This document shows positions 43,540-51,393 of a stretch of 64,000 bases of DNA, one piece after another. This DNA comes from Shimia sp. CNT1-13L.2 (GTDB taxonomy: Bacteria; Pseudomonadota; Alphaproteobacteria; Rhodobacterales; Rhodobacteraceae), in assembly GCF_024331145.1 (NCBI RefSeq), contig NZ_JANDJO010000003.1:1-64000 (forward strand). Direction: 5' to 3'. The position numbers and the translations under genes were made by a program. Each line of letters opens with the position of its first letter. Within the stretch, counting starts at the first letter, position 1. The notes beneath the pieces are model-generated. The model searched no databases and had not been told where the DNA came from. It worked only from the letters and a program-made list of their open reading frames with translations.

Positions 43540-45471
43540 ATGAAACGCAAAGTAGTCTCCGCCGCCGAAGCTGCCGCCCTGATCAAGGATGGCGACACCA
43601 TCACCACCTCCGGATTCGTCGGGATCGGCGTGCCGGATGAACTCCTGTCGGCTGTTGAAAAACGGTTTGTCGAGACCGGGCACCCGCGTGACCTGTCGCT
43701 GGTCTTTGCCGCCGGTCAGGGCGACGGCAAGGAGCGTGGGTTGAACCGGCTTGGCCACGAAGGCCTGCTCAAACGAGTTGTCGGCGGGCATTGGGGGCTG
43801 ATCCCCAAGGTGGCGCAGCTGGCGACGCAGGGAAAGATCGAGGGCTGGAACCTGCCGCAGGGCTGTATCAGCCAACTGTATCGCGACATTGCGGCGGGCA
43901 AGCCGGGCATGTTGTCGAAGGTCGGGCTTGGCACCTTTGTCGACCCGCGTCTCGGTGGCGGCGCGATCAACGAGATCAGCACCGAACCGCAGGTCGAGTT
44001 GATGGAGATCGGCGGGGAAGAGGTGCTGTATTATCCCGCACCACGCCTGACGGTGGCCCTGTTGCGCGGCACCACGGCGGATGAGGCGGGCAATATCACG
44101 ATGGAGCGCGAGGCGCTGACCATCGACAACCTTGCACAGGCCATGGCGGTGCATAACGCGGGCGGCGTGGTGATCGTTCAGGTGGAACGCATCGCGCAGG
44201 CCCGCACATTGCCCGCGCGCGAGGTGCAGATACCGGGCATCCTTGTTGATGCCGTGGTGGTGGCCGAGCCGGAAAATCACCTTCAGACCTATCGCACGGC
44301 CTTTAGCCACGGGTTCACCAACCGCATCCGCTCTCCTCAGGGGGAAATCCCGCCGATGCCGCTGGATGCGCGCAAGATCATCGCGCGGCGCTGTGCGTTC
44401 GAACTGCCGGTCAACGGGGTTGTGAACCTTGGCATCGGCATGCCCGAAGGGGTGGCCGCCGTGGCCGCGGAAGAGGGGCTTCTGGAGCATATGACCCTGA
44501 CGGCAGAGCCGGGGGTGATCGGGGGGCAGCCTGCCTCGGGGCTGGATTTCGGGGCGGCGATCAACACCGACGCGGTGATCCCGCAGAACAACCAGTTCGA
44601 TTTCTACGATGGCGGCGGGCTCGATATGGCCTGTCTTGGTCTTGCGCAGGCCGACCGCCACGGCAACGTCAATGTTTCGCGCTTTGGCCCGCGTCTGGCC
44701 GGGGCCGGGGGCTTTATCAATATCTCGCAGAACGCGCGGCGCGTGGTCTTTGCCGGCACCTTCACGGCCTCCGGCCTCGATCTTGCCATCGAGAACGGGC
44801 AGATTGCGGTGCGCGAGGAGGGCAAGGCGCAGAAGTTTCTTGCCGATGTCGAGCAGATCACCTTCTCAGGCGCGCGTGCCGGACAGTTGGGCCAGCCCGT
44901 GCTTTATGTGACCGAACGCGCGGTGTTCGAACTGTCGGGGCAGGGGTTGAAGCTCATGGAAATCGCGCCGGGCGTTGATCTCGAGCGCGACATCATCGGC
45001 CAGATGGCCGTGCCGCCAGTGATCGACGACGAGCTGCGCCTGATGGATGACCGGATTTTCCGCGAGGGTGAAATGGGGCTGCGCACCGATCTGCTTCACC
45101 TCGATCTGCCCGACCGCATTGCCGTCGACCCGAGCGTGGGCCGTCTGTACCTCAACTTTGAAAAGATGCGGGTGCGTCGCCAGTCCGAGGTCGACCGGGT
45201 TGGCGAGTTGGTGGCTGCGGCCTGCGCGCCGCTGGCCGACAAGGTGGATGTGATCGTGAACTATGACGGGTTCAAGATCGACGAGACACTGGAAAACGAA
45301 TGGGCGCGGATGGTGGCGGCGTTGGATGCGCAATACTACCGCACGGTTTCACGCTATTCAGGATCGGCCTTCATGCGTATGAAATTGCACGAGGTTTTCC
45401 CACATGCCCGCCCGCATATCTTCGAGACAAGCGAACAGGCACGGTCTTTCCTCGACGCGGCGCAGTCCTAG
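43540..45471 (+). CDS. Acyl-CoA:acetate/3-ketoacid CoA-transferase with C-terminal extension
   Basis: A 643-residue CoA-transferase containing alpha and beta halves in one chain. The [13 protein letters not shown] region is in the first half, and the catalytic Glu323 is in EPGVIGGQP of the second, followed by [15 protein letters not shown]. The match to YdiF/propionate CoA-transferase ends near residue 515. The last 125 residues are an additional domain with a [15 protein letters not shown] segment, suggestive of a STAS/SpoIIAA-like fold. It may use acetoacetate, a product of the carnitine pathway, but that is inference. Divergent from tex; 151 bases lie between. Confidence 0.85.
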   Translation: MKRKVVSAAEAAALIKDGDTITTSGFVGIGVPDELLSAVEKRFVETGHPRDLSLVFAAGQGDGKERGLNRLGHEGLLKRVVGGHWGLIPKVAQLATQGKIEGWNLPQGCISQLYRDIAAGKPGMLSKVGLGTFVDPRLGGGAINEISTEPQVELMEIGGEEVLYYPAPRLTVALLRGTTADEAGNITMEREALTIDNLAQAMAVHNAGGVVIVQVERIAQARTLPAREVQIPGILVDAVVVAEPENHLQTYRTAFSHGFTNRIRSPQGEIPPMPLDARKIIARRCAFELPVNGVVNLGIGMPEGVAAVAAEEGLLEHMTLTAEPGVIGGQPASGLDFGAAINTDAVIPQNNQFDFYDGGGLDMACLGLAQADRHGNVNVSRFGPRLAGAGGFINISQNARRVVFAGTFTASGLDLAIENGQIAVREEGKAQKFLADVEQITFSGARAGQLGQPVLYVTERAVFELSGQGLKLMEIAPGVDLERDIIGQMAVPPVIDDELRLMDDRIFREGEMGLRTDLLHLDLPDRIAVDPSVGRLYLNFEKMRVRRQSEVDRVGELVAAACAPLADKVDVIVNYDGFKIDETLENEWARMVAALDAQYYRTVSRYSGSAFMRMKLHEVFPHARPHIFETSEQARSFLDAAQS

Positions 45472-46673
45472 CGCGCGGCCTCGGACGCCGGCCGGCCGCG
45501 TGCGATCAGATCCACCATCGTCTTGATGCGCGGGCCTGCATGGCGCAGGAACATGGTATAGCTTTCGCAGAAATAGTTGTGCCCCGCCTCACCATCTTTC
45601 GAGGTCGCAAACCGCTGTTTCGGACAGCCACCGTTGCAGGCAAAGCGGAATGAGCAGGACTGGCACTGTTTGGTCAGCGTCTCTTTCTTGTCGCGTCCGA
45701 ATTGTTGTTGCCGTTCGGTCCAGAGCATCTCGCGCAGGGGCGTTTCGGTGATCTTGCCAAGGCGGTACTCTGGGTAAACATAGTGGTCACAGGAATAGAG
45801 GCTGCCGTCATGCTCAAGCGCAAGGCCGTTGCCGCAGGTTTCGGCATAGACGCAAAGCGAAGATTGCCCGTTCAGCCAGAGCCCGACCTGGGTGTCGAAA
45901 TACTGGACAAAGACCTTGCCGATGTCGGCCTTGAACCAGGTGTCAAAGACATCGCAGAGGAACTTGCCATAGGCGCGAGGGGCAACGCTCCATTCGGTCA
46001 CGGCGTTGCCGGGGTCCATATCGACCTGCGGCGCACTCGCCAGCCCGTCACCGGCGCTGCGTTCGGCAATCGGGATGAACTGGATATAGTCAAAGCCCGC
46101 CCCCTTGAGGAACTTGTAGATCTCGCGCCCCTTGCCGCCATTGGCGCGATGCACGGTGGTCAGCGCGTTGTGCTCTACCCCGTGGCGCTGCAGGACATCA
46201 AGACCGCGCATCACCGCGTCAAAGGTGGGGCGACCCGCCCGGTCGATGCGGTAACGGTCGTGGATTTTCTTGGGGCCGTCGATGCTCAGCCCGACAAGAA
46301 AGCGGTTGTCTTTCAGGAAGCTGCCCCAGGTGTCGTCCAGAAGCATACCGTTAGTCTGGAAGGCGTTTGAACAGGTCGCGCCGTCGGGCAGGTATTTCTG
46401 CTGAAGTGCCACGATCTTGCGGAAGTAATCCACCCCCAGCATCGTCGGTTCCCCGCCCTGCCACGCGAAATGCAACTCGGGCATGCCCGCCTCTAGCGAG
46501 GCCTCAATGGTCTGGCGGATATAGCTCTCCAACACCTCGTCGGACATCCGAAACTTCTTTTCCGAGGGGAAAAGCTTTTCCTTTTCAAGATAATAGCAGT
46601 AGGTGCAATCAATGTTGCACCGCGGACCAATCGGCTTGGTCATGATGTTGAACGGTGTGGGTTGACCAGCCAT
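45468..46673 (-). CDS. Anaerobic sulfatase-maturase-like radical SAM/SPASM enzyme
   Basis: A 401-residue radical SAM protein. The [4Fe-4S] motif C19-x3-C23-x2-C26 is in CNIDCTYCYY; GGEPTMLG follows. C-terminal SPASM Cys clusters (CVYAETCGNG, YSCDHY, CQSCSFRFACNGGCPK) match sulfatase-maturing enzymes that make formylglycine. No sulfatase is present in the window, so the client is unknown. GGAGG before the ATG at 46673 fixes the start. Its stop overlaps that of the CoA-transferase in the palindrome CTAG. Confidence 0.88.
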   Translation of the reverse strand: MAGQPTPFNIMTKPIGPRCNIDCTYCYYLEKEKLFPSEKKFRMSDEVLESYIRQTIEASLEAGMPELHFAWQGGEPTMLGVDYFRKIVALQQKYLPDGATCSNAFQTNGMLLDDTWGSFLKDNRFLVGLSIDGPKKIHDRYRIDRAGRPTFDAVMRGLDVLQRHGVEHNALTTVHRANGGKGREIYKFLKGAGFDYIQFIPIAERSAGDGLASAPQVDMDPGNAVTEWSVAPRAYGKFLCDVFDTWFKADIGKVFVQYFDTQVGLWLNGQSSLCVYAETCGNGLALEHDGSLYSCDHYVYPEYRLGKITETPLREMLWTERQQQFGRDKKETLTKQCQSCSFRFACNGGCPKQRFATSKDGEAGHNYFCESYTMFLRHAGPRIKTMVDLIARGRPASEAAR

Positions 46674-46763
46674 GGTGTGCCTCCGCGCTTTCAGCTCCTG
46701 TTGTGGCCCGGAAGGCATATGCTTTGCAATCGTTTCATGCGCGACCTTGGCATTGGGGTGCAG

Positions 46764-46782
46764 TATTCGCGAAACGCGAATA
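46764..46782. promoter_or_regulatory. Operator-like palindrome between divergent radical SAM and nitroreductase genes
   Basis: TATTCGCG and CGCGAATA are perfect 8-bp arms around AAA. It lies 91 bases from the radical SAM start and 80 from the nitroreductase start. A further half-site-like AATTCGCATT follows. It is a good candidate binding site for a dimeric regulator, but no regulator gene is adjacent. Confidence 0.6.
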
Positions 46783-46861
46783 ATCAATTCGCATTTGCCC
46801 CGATTTTTCTGGTTCCGCTGCGGGATTATATGCGCTTCGAACAAGAACCCGGAGCATTCCC

Positions 46862-47566
46862 ATGAAAGACATCGCCACCCTTCAGGACGTTCAGGCCCAG
46901 ATCATCGAGGCCTTCACCTTCCGCCACGCCTGCAAACTGTTCGACGCCGAGCGCAAGGTGCCGGACGACCAGTTCGACACCATCCTCGAAGCCGCCCGCC
47001 TGTCGCCCACATCCTTCGGGCACGAACCTTTCCAGATCCTGATGATCCAGAACCCGGACAAGCGCGAGCTGTTCCGCGATTTTGCCTGGGGCGCCAATGG
47101 CTCGATGCACGGCACCAGCGGGCAGCTTGGCACCGCCAGCCATTTCGGCATCATCCTCGCCCATACCTCCGAAACCATGACCGCCGGGTCGCCCTATCTT
47201 CAGTCGTTCTATCGCGACGTGAAACTGCTGCCGGAAGAGGTCATCGAGCTGTTCAACGGCGCCTATGGCAAGTTCCAGGCCGAGGATTTCGACATTCACG
47301 GCGACCGCCAGATCACCGACTGGTCGGCGCGTCAGGCCTATATCGTTCTGGCCAACATGATGACGGCCGGCGCGTTGATGGGCATCGATTCCTGCCCCAT
47401 CGAAGGCTTCGAGATCGCGCGCACGCAAGACGTTCTGCAGGAACACTTCGGCGTCGATCCCAAGGCCTACCGTCCGGCGGTGATGTTCGCCTTCGGCTAC
47501 CGCGCCGCGGAACCCGCCTTTGGCAAGACCCGCCGCGAGACCGACAAGATGGTTCAGTGGTTCTGA
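46862..47566 (+). CDS. NAD(P)H-dependent nitroreductase-family oxidoreductase
   Basis: A 234-residue FMN-dependent enzyme of the NfsB-like nitroreductase family. The N-terminal FTFRHACKLFDAERKVPDDQ and LEAARLSPTSFGHEPFQIL contain the FMN-phosphate Arg and SPTS motif; GIDSCPIEGF in the second half is typical of NfsB. Natural substrates are usually quinones or nitro compounds. An AGCATTCCC leader precedes the ATG. A strong terminator follows the gene, and a 19-bp palindrome lies upstream. Confidence 0.88.
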   Translation: MKDIATLQDVQAQIIEAFTFRHACKLFDAERKVPDDQFDTILEAARLSPTSFGHEPFQILMIQNPDKRELFRDFAWGANGSMHGTSGQLGTASHFGIILAHTSETMTAGSPYLQSFYRDVKLLPEEVIELFNGAYGKFQAEDFDIHGDRQITDWSARQAYIVLANMMTAGALMGIDSCPIEGFEIARTQDVLQEHFGVDPKAYRPAVMFAFGYRAAEPAFGKTRRETDKMVQWF

Positions 47567-47658
47567 AACCAAAAGAGGCGGCGCATATCGCAAGCCTCTT
47601 GCCGGACGTGTTGTAATGCCAGACACACCGCAAAGCACAACAGGCGCTTGCAACAAAC

Positions 47659-47690
47659 CACCCCTCGCAGGTTTCCGCGAGGGGTGTTTT
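47659..47690 (+). terminator. Rho-independent terminator after the nitroreductase gene
   Basis: CACCCCTCGC and GCGAGGGGTG form a perfect 10-bp stem with an eight-base loop, followed by TTTT. It lies about 90 bases downstream of the stop codon. Confidence 0.9.
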
Positions 47691-47738
47691 CGGAGCGGCG
47701 GCTATGCGGACTTTGCTTCCGTTGACGCCTCTGCTTTG

Positions 47739-48146
47739 CTAGTGGCGGTCATCGACTAAAAGAGTGCCACGCTGCCAAAAGTCCTCCACCTTTCTCCACC
47801 AGAATGCACTTTCTGGTTTCAGATACTGAACGAAATCTTTCGGTTCGGTCCCGACATGCAAGTTTTCGTTTTGGAGGTCTTCGATAAAACCGACGGTCGC
47901 CGCCTCTTTCACATAGGGCTCCCCCTCTATCAGCCACGTTTCAACAACTTCGAAAATCTGGCCTAGTTCCTTTGTTCGTCCAGATGACAACAACCCCGAA
48001 CACTCGCGAACCAAATCGGAGATAAGTAGGTAGTTAGGAAGCCCCTCGGGATCGCCAGCCCATTCATCTACAAATTCTTGCCACTTACTAGAAAAGTTAG
48101 GATAGGCCACGAGAATGGGTTCGAACATTTGGTCGCGATTGATCAT
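47739..48146 (-). CDS. Hypothetical protein, DUF7674-like
   Basis: A 135-residue acidic, probably soluble protein of unknown function. The C-terminal half contains FIEDLQNENL, then FVQYLKPESAFWWRKVEDFW, a pattern I associate with DUF7674-type proteins that occur among immunity-like genes. The ATG at 48146 follows GAGAAG. The base composition is clearly AT-richer than the flanks, with codons such as TTT, AAA and TTC used freely. It lies next to another orphan gene on the same strand; both may have been acquired together. Confidence 0.6.
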   Translation of the reverse strand: MINRDQMFEPILVAYPNFSSKWQEFVDEWAGDPEGLPNYLLISDLVRECSGLLSSGRTKELGQIFEVVETWLIEGEPYVKEAATVGFIEDLQNENLHVGTEPKDFVQYLKPESAFWWRKVEDFWQRGTLLVDDRH

Positions 48147-48284
48147 GTTGTTCTTCTTCTCACCAATTACGAATGTGTGCAACGGAGAGACTTCATACGG
48201 TGGAATGGGCTTAAAGCAGGCGCGAAGGCCTGAACTGTCCCGAAGGTCTGTTTGGCGGGACGAAGCCGCCGCGAACAAAAGTCA

Positions 48285-48575
48285 TCAAATGACTATAAAG
48301 CTACTTCGGTCTGGATCTATCTTCTGGGTAACCATGAGACTAAAGAGCGCGTCTAAGAGTGGTGAAATTTTTTCTTCTGACGGTGAAAACATGTCGCCCC
48401 AGACGCGGACAAACCCCCGGAGCGTATTGTGAAACTCTGCGGATTTCTCGTTGTCCGAAAGCTGAACTGCCATCCTTTGAAGTTCTGCCAAAATGCGTTT
48501 CACCGCTGGAGCATTAGGCGTATCCGTCAAACACTCCTGAATTTCTTCAACTATGTCTGTTGCACGAACATCCAT
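48285..48575 (-). CDS. Hypothetical protein in the AT-richer pocket
   Basis: A 96-residue helical protein with no recognised family. Hydrophobic heptads (VEEIQECL, VKRILAELQRMAVQL, LLDALFSLMVTQKI) suggest an all-helical fold. No signal peptide or membrane segment is evident. It shares the low GC of the neighbouring hypothetical gene and the same strand, 138 bases apart. The 267 bases upstream, to the ABC transporter start, hold no further gene that I can support. Confidence 0.5.
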   Translation of the reverse strand: MDVRATDIVEEIQECLTDTPNAPAVKRILAELQRMAVQLSDNEKSAEFHNTLRGFVRVWGDMFSPSEEKISPLLDALFSLMVTQKIDPDRSSFIVI

Positions 48576-48842
48576 CTGTTCTGGCCTTCAGCGTAACGAT
48601 ATATTTTCCGTGAGCGACATTGGTCGCACCGCAGCATGCTGTCAACAAAGGCTCACACCAGACATTGCCCCACCCGCCAATTCCGCAACACGTCTGTAAG
48701 TGGCTTGCGCAAATCGTCGCCCCTCTTGCCTTTTGTCATGGTTTCCCCACCTGACACCGCATAGCGCTGGAAACTGGCGGGTTGACCCTTGGGGTCGGCT
48801 TCGCCACTACAACCGGCAGGAAAACGTTTTGGGGAACAGATC

Positions 48843-50642
48843 ATGGCCAGAACTCCGACACCTCAGCAGGGTGAAGCGGAACGCGAGAAATCCAAACGCG
48901 TCAGCGCATTGCGCGGCCTTGGCCCGTTCCTTGCCCCCTACCGGAAAATGGTGGCGCTGGCCGGTCTTGCCCTAACGCTGACCGCCTGTGTCTCGCTGAT
49001 CCTGCCGGTGGCGGTGCGCCGCGTGGTCGACAATTTCGGCACCGAAAGCGATATGCTGCTCGACCGCTATTTCTTTGCCGCACTTGCCTTTGCCGGGTTG
49101 CTGGCGGTGGGAACCGCGCTTCGGTATCTGCTGGTCACCCGTCTTGGCGAAATCGTGGTCGCCGATATCCGCAAGGCCGTGTTTGACCGCGTCATCGGGA
49201 TGAGCCCGGCTTTCTATGAAAAGATCATGACCGGCGAAGTTCTGAGCCGGATCACCACGGACACCACGGTGATCCAGTCGGTGATCGGCTCGTCCGTTTC
49301 GGTGGCCCTGCGCAATGTGCTGATCTTTATCGGTGGCCTTGTCCTGATGCTGTTCACCTCGGCCAAGTTGACGGGCATGGTGCTTTTGATCGTGCCTGCC
49401 GTGATCGTGCCGATCCTTGTTCTGGGCCGCCGCCTGCGCAAGCTCAGCCGCGAAAACCAGGACTGGATCGCCGAAAGTTCGGGCAATGCCTCCGAGGCGC
49501 TGTTGTCGGTGCAGACCGTGCAGGCCTTTACCAACGAGACCCGCGCCAAGGACGGGTTTGCCGATGTAACCGACCTGTCGCTGCTGGCGGCCAAGCGGCG
49601 CATCAACACCCGCGCCGTGATGACGATGATCGTGATCTTCCTGATCTTCACCGGCGTGGTCGGCGTGCTGTGGATCGGGGCCCGCGATGTGCGGGCAGGG
49701 GGCATGAGCGTCGGTGCGCTGGTGCAATTCGTGATCTACTCGGTTATGGTGGCGGGCGCGGTTGGCGCGCTGTCGGAAATCTGGGGCGAACTCCAGCGGG
49801 CCGCCGGCGCCACCGAACGTCTTGTCGAACTGCTGCACGCCGAAGACAGCGTAAATGATCCTGCCGCCCCCAAGGCCCTGCCGTCGCCGGTGAGGGGAGA
49901 GATCAGCTTTGAAGGCGTGTCCTTTGCCTATCCTTCGCGGCCCAATATCTCGGCCCTGTCCGAGGTGGACCTGACCATCGCGCCGGGCGAAACCGTGGCG
50001 CTTGTTGGCCCGTCCGGGGCGGGCAAGACCACGGTCATCCAGTTGATCCAGCGTTTCTATGACGCCGATCACGGGCGCATCTGCCTGGATGGCATTCCGT
50101 TGACGGATGTGTCGCGCGACACCTTCCGCCGCCATCTTGCCCTTGTGCCGCAGGATCCGGTGATCTTTGCCGACACCGCCCGCGAGAACATCCGTTTCGG
50201 CCGTCTTGATGCCACTGACGCCGAGGTCGAGGCCGCCGCCCGTGCCGCCGCTGCGCATGACTTCATCACCGCCTTGCCCGAAGGCTATGACAGTTTCGTC
50301 GGCGAACGCGGCGTGATGCTGTCCGGTGGACAGAAGCAACGGATCGCCATTGCCCGCGCGATCCTGCGCGATGCGCCTGTTCTGCTCTTGGACGAGGCCA
50401 CATCGGCGCTCGATGCGGAAAGCGAACGTCTCGTGCAGGACGCGGTTGACGAAATGGCGCGCACCCGGACCACGATCATTGTCGCCCACCGTCTTGCGAC
50501 GGTGAAAAAGGCCGACCGGATCATTGTTCTCGAAGGGGGCCGCATCGTGGCGCAGGGCAAACACGACGATCTCGTTGCAGAGGGCGGGCTTTATGCCAAA
50601 CTGGCCCGGCTTCAGTTCACAGACGGGGCCAACGGGCTCTGA
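48843..50642 (+). CDS. ABC exporter, fused membrane and ATPase domains
   Basis: A 599-residue half-transporter of the ABCB/MsbA type. Six membrane helices in the first 310 residues (including LALTLTACVSLILPVAV and TMIVIFLIFTGVVGVLWI) are followed by an ATPase with Walker A GPSGAGKTT near 389, signature LSGGQ near 493 and Walker B VLLLDEAT near 512. It should act as a homodimer in the inner membrane to flip lipid or export a substrate. The ATG at 48843 has GGGGAA upstream. The longer open frame from 48789 is rejected. Confidence 0.92.
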   Translation: MARTPTPQQGEAEREKSKRVSALRGLGPFLAPYRKMVALAGLALTLTACVSLILPVAVRRVVDNFGTESDMLLDRYFFAALAFAGLLAVGTALRYLLVTRLGEIVVADIRKAVFDRVIGMSPAFYEKIMTGEVLSRITTDTTVIQSVIGSSVSVALRNVLIFIGGLVLMLFTSAKLTGMVLLIVPAVIVPILVLGRRLRKLSRENQDWIAESSGNASEALLSVQTVQAFTNETRAKDGFADVTDLSLLAAKRRINTRAVMTMIVIFLIFTGVVGVLWIGARDVRAGGMSVGALVQFVIYSVMVAGAVGALSEIWGELQRAAGATERLVELLHAEDSVNDPAAPKALPSPVRGEISFEGVSFAYPSRPNISALSEVDLTIAPGETVALVGPSGAGKTTVIQLIQRFYDADHGRICLDGIPLTDVSRDTFRRHLALVPQDPVIFADTARENIRFGRLDATDAEVEAAARAAAAHDFITALPEGYDSFVGERGVMLSGGQKQRIAIARAILRDAPVLLLDEATSALDAESERLVQDAVDEMARTRTTIIVAHRLATVKKADRIIVLEGGRIVAQGKHDDLVAEGGLYAKLARLQFTDGANGL

Positions 50643-50711
50643 ATTCCCCCTAACTTCCCTCTCTCTCCTCCGGCAGGGTCGCGCCACGAAACACTCTGGG
50701 AGACAAGAGAC

Positions 50712-51134
50712 ATGGGACTGTGGAATTTTCTGAAGGGCGCGGGCAAATCGCTGGTGGGCGGAGACGACACGCCGGACGCAGAGGCGCTCAAGCAAGAGGT
50801 GCATGAGCTGGGTCTGGATGCCGAAGGTCTGGACATCACCGTCGAGGGCGACACCGTCAAGGTGACCGGCGAGGCCGCAAGCCAGGAGATGCGTGAAAAG
50901 GTGATCCTTGCCGTCGGCAACGTCGAGGGTGTGTCGGCTGTCGAGGACAACGTGAGCGGCCCCGAGCCGGTGTTCCACACGGTCGAGAAGGGCGATACCC
51001 TCTGGGCCATCGCGACGAAGACCCTTGGCAACGGCTCGCGTTATACCGAGATTTTCGAGGCCAACCGCCCGATGCTGAAAGATCCCGACCTGATCTATCC
51101 TGGCCAGGTTCTGCGCATTCCGCAGGACGGCTGA
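50712..51134 (+). CDS. BON-LysM domain peptidoglycan-binding protein
   Basis: A 140-residue protein with a BON domain (about 22-85, including VTGEAASQEMREKVILAVGN) and a LysM domain (about 88-137, HTVEKGDTLWAIATKTLGN and YPGQVLRIP). It resembles E. coli YgaU/Kbp, a potassium-binding protein. There is no signal peptide, so it is probably cytoplasmic, despite the LysM. A strong terminator follows; 69 bases separate it from the ABC exporter. Confidence 0.88.
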   Translation: MGLWNFLKGAGKSLVGGDDTPDAEALKQEVHELGLDAEGLDITVEGDTVKVTGEAASQEMREKVILAVGNVEGVSAVEDNVSGPEPVFHTVEKGDTLWAIATKTLGNGSRYTEIFEANRPMLKDPDLIYPGQVLRIPQDG

Positions 51135-51158
51135 GAGGGGCAGACATGCGCATTCTCG

Positions 51159-51184
51159 GGGGCGGCCACACGGCCGCCCTTTTT
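51159..51184 (+). terminator. Rho-independent terminator after the BON-LysM gene
   Basis: GGGCGGCC and GGCCGCCC form a perfect 8-bp stem with loop ACAC, followed by five T residues, 25 bases after the stop codon. Confidence 0.9.
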
Positions 51185-51393
51185 GCGTTCTGCGGCAAGG
51201 CAGCGGCCCCTTTGCCATTGCGATAGCGCAAACTTGGCATATTTAGTTCAACTACAAGTGTTTTAACGCAACGTTTCTAATTCGCTTGACCCTGCGTAGG
51301 CTGTGGCCAAACACTTGCGGGATGGTGTTTTTGCCCCCATCGTTGGGCGCAATAGATGCGCGCGTGACGGGCAATACGGGAGGAGTATCACAT

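Noticed and set aside
48653-48844. A 63-codon minus-strand frame before the ABC exporter
   Set aside because: No ribosome-binding site or family features; it overlaps the exporter promoter region.
48972-51218. A 748-codon open frame opposite the ABC exporter
   Set aside because: Antisense shadow covering the exporter and LysM gene; His/Gly-rich and without domain-like motifs.
51309-51330. A weak AAACAC/GTGTTT hairpin with T-run in the acyl-CoA synthetase leader
   Set aside because: Only six AT-rich base pairs with a ten-base loop; too weak to call a terminator or attenuator.
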